NCBI GenBank assembly: GCA_026874595.1
Contig: CM049316.1
Location: 56,431,676-56,495,675 of the forward strand
From: Sipunculus nudus
Taxonomy: Eukaryota > Annelida > Sipuncula > Golfingiida > Sipunculidae
Direction: 5' to 3'
Length of the DNA stretch: 64,000 nucleotides
Numbering within the stretch: position 1 is the stretch's first letter; the number at the start of each line of letters is the position of its first letter. The notes below the pieces were generated by a model. That model searched no databases. It saw only the letters and a list, made by a program, of their open reading frames with translations, and was not told the origin of the DNA. Position numbers and translations under genes: made by a program. This document shows, one piece after another, positions 57,131 to 64,000 of this stretch.

Positions 57131-57735
57131 GGCCAAAGTTGAAAAATAAGAAAAATTCATTAAACACAGAAATTGTAGGTAGTGCCCCCAAACTTGTGCA
57201 GCAGGTACAGACCATCAGTCCCAATGATCATAGTAAGTTTTGTGAAAATCCACCCAATGGTCTCTGAGAATTAAGCTTCTAAGGGTTTTTCTATATTCAG
57301 CTCTAAAACGTAGAAAAATAGGTCAAAGTCACCCATCTTCAAATTTGACTGAGATATTGTCGATATAAATCTTCACTGATGAAATCAAATTCCCATGAAG
57401 AATCCTTTTAGAGATATCCCACTCACTAGGCCAAAGTTGAAAAATCCGATAAAAATTCATTAAAAATCAGAAATTGTCGGTGGCGCCACTAAACTTGTGC
57501 AGCAGGTACAGACCATCAGTCCCAATGACCATAGTCAGTTTAGTGAAAATCCACTAAATGGTTCCTGAGAAATAAACTTTAAAGTGTTTTTCTATAATCA
57601 GCCCTAAAATGAAGAAAAATAGGTCAAGGTCACCCATTTTCGAACTTGACCGAGATTTTGTCAATATACATCTTCAGCAAAGAGATAATGTGAATCCTTT
57701 TAGAGATATCCCGCTCACAAGGTAAAAGTTAACGG
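57131..57735. repeat. Two tandem units of about 298 bp
   Basis: GGCCAAAGTTGAAAAAT (57131, 57429), GTGCAGCAGGTACAGACCATC and CTTTTAGAGATATCCC-CTCAC recur in the same order, 298 bp apart. The style (GGCGCC, 'GTTCCTGAGAAATAA') resembles family B. Confidence 0.85.
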
Positions 57736-57739
57736 ACCT

Positions 57740-60547
57740 TGACGGTCGGACAGCTTGGGTGATGATAATAGCCAATCATCCTAAGGGCCGAGGGCTAAAA
57801 ACTGTCAACTTCAAAAACAAACAAAAGGTTTACTTGCATTCACTCTTGTACAAAAATGTGCATGATATATTGGATAATAATCAAATAATCAAAACTCCAT
57901 GTTTTCCCAGGTTGGTGGTGTCAGCTATAGCTTTAATATGTATACCATCAGCAAGTCCAATATACTATTATTGTAAGACCAGTAGACATGGTCAACATAG
58001 TGGCACCTTCGGTGGCCATCATGCAAATGGTCAATATTTCTGTAAACTTTTCTCAGAGCTGCAGCCATTCCTGAGAAAACTGGCAAAAGACAGATCGATT
58101 GCCAAATCAAAACCTGACAATATTTATAGCATTATGAAGATATTGTCAAGTGAATCATTAAGAAAATATTCATATAATTCTCCTTGATATAAGGACAAGT
58201 ACTATGGTTAAAATATTAGGAGCAAAAAGTATTATATTATCAGACTTACAGGGAAGTGGAATGTGACATTTTGGAATGTGGAAAATCAGGACAGCTTGGC
58301 ACCACCAGCAGCTCAAAGTTCACAGTTGCAACCCTCGTTCACATTTTTTATTAAATTACTATTTTCTTCGGTAGATCTACCAGTACTTAACCCTTAATAC
58401 CAAGCTAAAGTGTTACTTTTTCCCATTTTTGAAAGTAGGTCAACAAGGCACCAAGTGCAGTCTTGCACACATACATACTTGTATCATAGGATCAATAACA
58501 TAACTGTAAAATTTGGGGATTGACAAAACAAGAATGATGATTCAGAGTTATTATGACCTCACATCATAAGAGTAGTAATTGTAACACATCCAAAAAATAT
58601 CGATTTCAAAATAACAAATATTATAATTAATTGGTTGTCATAAGTGTAAAATACTCTTCAATTTCAAGTCACAGTGAAGTTGTAAAGTTCAAATTTGCTT
58701 CACATGAAAAATTTTAGTTTTTTTAAAATACAAAAAAATATGACAGAAAATTGGTAATAACTACTCATTTAACATGAAACACTAATAAGTTACTTCACTG
58801 TAGGTGTTTGTAGACAAAGAAACAAAAGACAAAGTAAAGATAACAGTATTTGATCTTTAATATTCTCATAGCTTTTACAAGAAAACTTTTTTAAAAATGT
58901 GGACGGACAGCAAAACTGAAATGAAAATAAGACACAAGATCATATTCAGTTATCTGGAGAAAATATGAAATTTAATAAGAAGTCACTAAAGCTATAAATT
59001 TTATTAAATGGACATATTATCTGGTTAATGATGAATGAAATCTGTGTGATAAGTACAATTCTCAATTGTATATATAATGGAGATAACTACATATCTATCC
59101 TCAGACATTAATATCAGCTGTAGAACATGCCTTCCGCTGCAAAATATGCTGCATTCAAATTATGATGTTCAGTTCATGTTGTACTGCATTCTTGTGCAAT
59201 TGGGGGGAAAATTAATTACCAAACCTTGCAAACTGCAAAGCGGTATTGAACAGATCAGCTACTTCAGTAACTTAAAGGCATGACAATGTATTTCTAATGC
59301 CACCCCTGTTCTAATGTTTTCTTCAATAGAATCAGTATGTAAAGGCTAAAAAATGCCATAAATCAGTGTTCTTGTAATGAATATTTCTACTACCAAAAGT
59401 ATGATTTTGTGAGGCCATGTATTCTGGCACTGGCAGATAGCCTTGAAGCCTATGCATTGTTTTAACTCATCCAAACTCTGATAAGTCACTTGAATGATGA
59501 TAGAAAAGTTTTCCATTGAGTTGAAATGATATATTTGAAAATTGTAGATGTTTCAACAAACTACTCTGGTGAATTTACTTACACAAAATCAAAGACAAAA
59601 AACAAAGAAAAACCTTATGGAGGCAGAACATTAAAATACATCTACAAACAATCAAACTCCATTGCAATTATCTGAGTATAAAAAGGTGATACATTGTATT
59701 TGGTTTTCGCTGTATGGCACCGAATTATCTTCAATATTAAATTACATCAAAAGAATTTCAATCAACCATGAAAAAATAAAGGAGCATTTTGCCCATATGC
59801 CCATTAGATGAAAATACAGATAAGACCCCATCATTTACATACACTAACCTTTGACCTTTACAGAGGCAGTTCAACCAAAAGCTGGCCAGCTGGGGCATAG
59901 TGAGGTACCCTGTGTATCCTATCAGTGCTAGGTTCAACATATCAGTTTACATACAACAACCTCTGGCTTCTATAAATACAAACTGATCAGAACCCAGCAC
60001 ACTGGTGCAACAGTGAGACACACAGCAATGAAGGTGGACATATATATTTTGAGGTCCTATATTTCCAAGAAGCCATGTGAACCACTCAAAAGTCATGAAA
60101 CAGGTGTTGTATTCAAATTAAACGAAGATAGCACAAATGCCAACTGAAATGAGGTTTAAGATAGCTACAAATAAAAAACCTTGTTGTAGCAAATTTGAGC
60201 CAAGCCAACAAAATAGCTATTCTACAGTACTGCTTTTCCATTTTTTCTGCAGATTAAATTTTTTAATGAAATTCAAGTTCTTGGTAATGTAGCTGTTTGG
60301 TGCTTTAGCCTCCAGGTATCAAAGACAATACACTAAATGTATGTTGTTCATATGCACAGTTTTAGTAGCCTATGAGCAAAGTTCCACAAGTAAATTTTCA
60401 GCTACAAAACATTTTCTCATTCACTCTATATTTTCTTTGGGTTGCCGAGTCTAAAGAAATTTTGACTTTTTGGATTGGCCTTACTGAAATCAGAGGTTCA
60501 AATCACAGATTATAACCAAATCTTGCCTGGCTATGTTCAACATTGAA
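57740..60547. other. Intergenic, no gene recognised
   Basis: A 142-codon plus frame at 57759-58187 has no recognisable domain and begins inside the end of the preceding repeat. The remainder is AT-rich. Confidence 0.4.
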
Positions 60548-60553
60548 TTTATT
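60548..60553 (-). terminator. ARL2BP polyadenylation signal (AATAAA)
   Basis: AATAAA on the minus strand, about 262 bp after the ARL2BP stop. Confidence 0.45.
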
Positions 60554-60814
60554 GGTCTCTTTTAATTTGACACCCAGAAGATTTGACTGTATTTGGGAAA
60601 TTATGCTCTCTTCATAAAGAGGTGGTAAGTGTGGTGCAGAGTGACAGAAACAGGGAAGATCTTAGACCTCAACTTTTCAGAGCAACATCACAACACTTAA
60701 GTAACAAGTATGTGAACAACAACTGGTCCGCTTGTATTACTCCAGCTTATCAGTTTTTCAGTTCTCCAAGGGTCTCCCTTGAGATAATGAACAACATGAA
60801 TATGCACACACTAA

Positions 60815-63800
60815 TCAGGTCCTGGGGGATTCCATCATGGGCTCCCCACTTCCTATGTCCACATGATGTGTTGTTTCTTGTCTTGGGGAAATCATCATCG
60901 GTTCTTCTTCTGCATCCTTCCCACTACCTTTTGCTGCTAATGATCTAACTGTTAATCCCTCACTCAAGTCTACTGTTTTACCTTCCTTTTCCTGAAAAAG
61001 AAATCAGAGAATCAAAATTAACTGTGACATCATCCTTTACAGAGAGCTGAGTATTTCTTGAAACACTGTGTACACAATGTGTTACCTTGTGTACCAGTAC
61101 TGCCTCTGAATTGAGTTTAAGGAATATTGTCTGCATTTAAGTAGGATAGTTGAATTTTCATGTTCTATATATTATGTGTTAGAGATTGACCTGGAAATAA
61201 TACATTAAATATTTGTGAAAATCTAGAATGGCAGGTGGATCCAGTGAGATTATTTTGCTTTGGCAGATGTGCACTCTACTGGGAACCCTTCGAGTTCAGT
61301 ATTTAGTTATTTACATTAAACAGTATATTTACATGAAGCATTCTTTTGCTCAGCAAAATATTTATGTACTAAAAATGTCCCTGAATACATGTGAATAGGA
61401 CAACTGCTGAGAATAGAAAATTAAATCTTAAAAGTTTGCTTTTAAAATTTGTATTGTAATTGTGGTATCAATGTTAATTGTCCTCAGTAATTTGAAAAAT
61501 ATATAGAAATACATAACCAGAATTGTTCTATACCATTGTAAAGCAATCCCCATGGACTCAGTATGGGAAGGGCAGTATGGGAGACTACTATTAGTTTACC
61601 TATATACTTTGACATACATTGTTATCAACGGTGCTTTGCTTTAAGAGCCCCCCCATGAGTGCGTTGCACTCGCGACACGAATATAACCTAGTGTTTTGCA
61701 CTCACGACATGTTAAAAGTGCATGGGGACATCATATCTACCTGACCTAATTGTATGAAAGTTGTAAACTGGCCACGTAATGCGGGGTCTGAAATGTCTGC
61801 TTTGTCCTACATGGCTTGTTGTTTTCCAAGCACATACAAACCCAGTTTGAAAATGACGAAATAGCCGTTCAAAGTGGCAAAGTTTATGGTTAACCCGGTT
61901 CAGTTTTTAGCTTACAAGTTTCAAAGTCATGACAAATATGTCAGATACATGGTTTTCTAGAGTTAAAAAAAATAAGACACCTTTGATAGGTATGTTTAAT
62001 TCTCACTACAAGTCGAGAATGATCTTTAAATTACTGTGGTGTCACAAAAATTAAGAGGCTGGATAACATGTAATCTGAAGGACATTTGATGAAATTCATC
62101 ACATTTTGCTACAAGAATAACACTCTTAATGAAGTAGCAGCACATCAAGGTGGTAACTGTAACTTACTGCTCTGTAGTCTATGAACATTTCTTTAAATGC
62201 CATGAAGTCACTGAACGTTAGGAGAATCTCAAACACCTCTCCATCTAACTCATCCTTTCTGGCCCTGTAATGTACAATTATGACAATGATTACACAATCA
62301 GAATGAACCCTACATAAAGTAAACTCTAAACACTAAGACAAAGTCACAAAATTTATATTTACTTTTCATTATTTGTATTGGAAAGACTTCATTATTTCAT
62401 ATTAATATTATTATTATTATTATTATAATGATGTTGGTGATTATTATTTTTACAGTTGAACCTGTCCAATTCGACTCCCAAGGGACTGGTCTTAAGTAGT
62501 CTTACTAGACAGAACATCTTATTAGACAGGTTCTGTATCTGTTAGAAAATAACCAAACCCAGAAGACATATGGATGTCGGACATATTTGAGTATGACCTA
62601 CTATCAACTAGAATACAGGTAGGCGACAAGCGACTACGTGTATCCGCCAAAATTAGACTGGGACATGTGAAGTGAGGCATGAATTGAGTGGCAAGGGGAA
62701 ATAGAGTTAGGTGTGTTGCATATTAGCATGGATGTCTGCAGCTGAAATTTGTATGTAGGTTGCGCCACCTACCACAAAATCCAGAAAGCTGTCCAAGTTG
62801 TATACATATGCAAAATTTGAGGCAGATAAGTCAAACCACTACTTGTATATGAGTGATTTTATCCCACAGCAGACAAACAGAAGGACACTGTGCAAAAATG
62901 GTGGAAGGTGGCGCCACCAATCTTGTGTATGATAAAGAGCACATGCAAAATTTAAGGAGGACAGAGCAAACCAGTCCTGAGATATAAGCCTCGATGTCTG
63001 CGGCGTAAACATAAATATAGGTGGTGCCAACTGCCACAAAATCCAGAAAGCTATCCAAGATGTATAAACCTGCAAAATTTTAGGCAGATATGTCAAACCA
63101 CTGCGGAGATATGAGTGATTTTATCGGTTGTAATGACACATTTCCTGTTCAAAGACAGATGAACTATAGTTGACATTTAAAGGAACATAATCAGGAGCTA
63201 AATTATGGCTATTCTTTCACACTTCAGTCTTCTTTCACACATCAGTTCAGTTATGCTTTATACAAATGTTTTCGAGCAATACCATCCCAGCACATGGCCA
63301 CATTTCCTCGCATACGGCGGTTTAACACCATGTTATGGCTCTGCGTGTAGGTAAACACAGTCTGTTTACCATAACATGGCGGCGTGACCGGAGGTCCGAT
63401 TAAGAGGGGCACCAGGCTGTGTTTCAGCCAGCAGAAACAAATATTACATTTTTTGGGTCAAGTCAGAAAAGGCATCTCCTGATAGATACGTGTTTTGGTT
63501 CAGCAATGCACACGGCCCCACACACTGTGTTTATGTTGACACCTTTCATCGCGCCCGGTCCACTGTTTTTAACATTTGTTTACATGAGAAAGAAAGCAGT
63601 TTCAGGGCAATATTTTGGCAGGTAAATATTTATTTTAAAGGGAAGAAGCTATTTTTCATGTTTACTCAACATGCTTTAAAGGTGATTGAGCCCTTTCAAC
63701 TATACTAGCATTAGGAGTCAGCTGAAATGAAACATCACCAGTTTTGAATTAAAATGTATATAATCATAAAATACTTACACTAATTGTCTCTGGAAGGCTT

Positions 63801-63864
63801 CCATGGAAAATTCTGGCATTCTCTGGTTAAGCTGGTCAAGCAAGAATTTCTCTACTAAACTAAT
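60815..63864 (-). CDS. ARL2BP: ARL2BP/BART, ARL2-binding protein, 3' part (three exons, runs off window)
   Basis: ARL2BP binds GTP-loaded ARL2 and acts at centrosome/cilium base and mitochondria. Visible minus-strand exons are 63779-63864, 62168-62264 and 60815-60991. Splice sites are GT/AG and phases join to 119 residues plus stop. The residues ISLVEKFLLDQLNQRMPEFS, then LDGEVFEILLTFSDFMAFKE, MFIDYRA and EKEGKTVDLSEGL follow the family closely and form the C-terminal helices of the all-alpha BART domain. The last 40 or so residues are a low-complexity tail that is not conserved. The N-terminal exons lie beyond 64000. Intron sequence holds repeat copies B and A. The gene is convergent with NUP93. 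Confidence 0.93.
62455..62530. repeat. Isolated left end of a pogo-like repeat, ARL2BP intron
   Basis: TACAGTTGAACCTGTCC, then CAAGGGACTGGTCTTAAGTAG and ATTAGACAGGT parallel the left end at 55397. Confidence 0.5.
62605..63115. repeat. Family B repeat, copy 2, ARL2BP intron
   Basis: It matches 9815-10330 over its whole length, starting CTAGAATACAGGTAGGCGACAAG, with the same internal 'GGCGCCACC' and 'AAGCTGTCCAAG-TGTATA' units. Family A copy 3 follows only 60 bp later. Confidence 0.8.
63177..63698 (+). mobile_element. Family A repeat, copy 3, ARL2BP intron
   Basis: A full-length copy of the 13928-14442 unit, from TTAAAGGAACATAATCAGG to GATTGAGCCCTTTCAA. It has the shared segments GGTTTAACACCATGTTATGG and CAACATGCTTTAAAGGTGAT. 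Confidence 0.8.
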
Positions 63865-64000
63865 CTGGAAAAAAAGGGTAAATAATTTGAATTATTTTTC
63901 ATTTTCATAGTACCTCTACCTTACCTAGATGGCACTGTTGTGACTGTCCAACCACTTAAAATAAGTTGAATCACTAAACAACATGACGTAGGACAGGTTT

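Noticed and set aside
60583-60948. Plus-strand frame of 121 codons
   Set aside because: It is antisense to the last ARL2BP exon and its 3' UTR.

Overview
This is a eukaryotic, AT-rich nuclear window holding three conserved, intron-split animal genes in a landscape of decayed mobile elements. It comes from an invertebrate. GTCC-rich simple repeats, a tRNA-like SINE and 'bivalve-style' dispersed repeats suggest a lophotrochozoan, most likely a bivalve mollusc. That species-level guess is inference; the genes themselves are recognised firmly.

Layout. 1-12400 is gene-free: LINE reverse-transcriptase remnants (2490-4676), a candidate inverted-repeat element (5933-8400) and a diverged repeat array (9815-11665). 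12604-17900 (minus) is POP4/RPP29, the p29 subunit of RNase P/MRP, in five exons. About 17900-18135 is a likely shared head-to-head promoter and 5' exon region. The area around it carries three inverted-repeat elements (16945-17532, 18325-18870, 18932-19557). 22907-54410 (plus) is NUP93, the inner-ring nucleoporin. All 22 coding exons can be joined with consistent phases to 823 codons plus stop. Its intron 4 contains a DIRS-type tyrosine-recombinase retrotransposon (26143-33829) with the textbook inverted termini and internal complementary region; that element is split by a second repeat. Other NUP93 introns hold SINEs, a pogo/Tigger-like element and minisatellites. 60815-63864 (minus, running off the right edge) is the 3' part of ARL2BP/BART, convergent with NUP93.

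The three host genes are unrelated in pathway: RNA processing, nuclear pore scaffold and ARL2 GTPase effector. No defence or biosynthetic cluster was seen. The most notable structures are the DIRS element with its diagnostic architecture, a TIR element in POP4 intron 1 that encloses three CRE-like palindromes between divergent ATGs, and a 48-bp duplication that doubles the last NUP93 splice acceptor.
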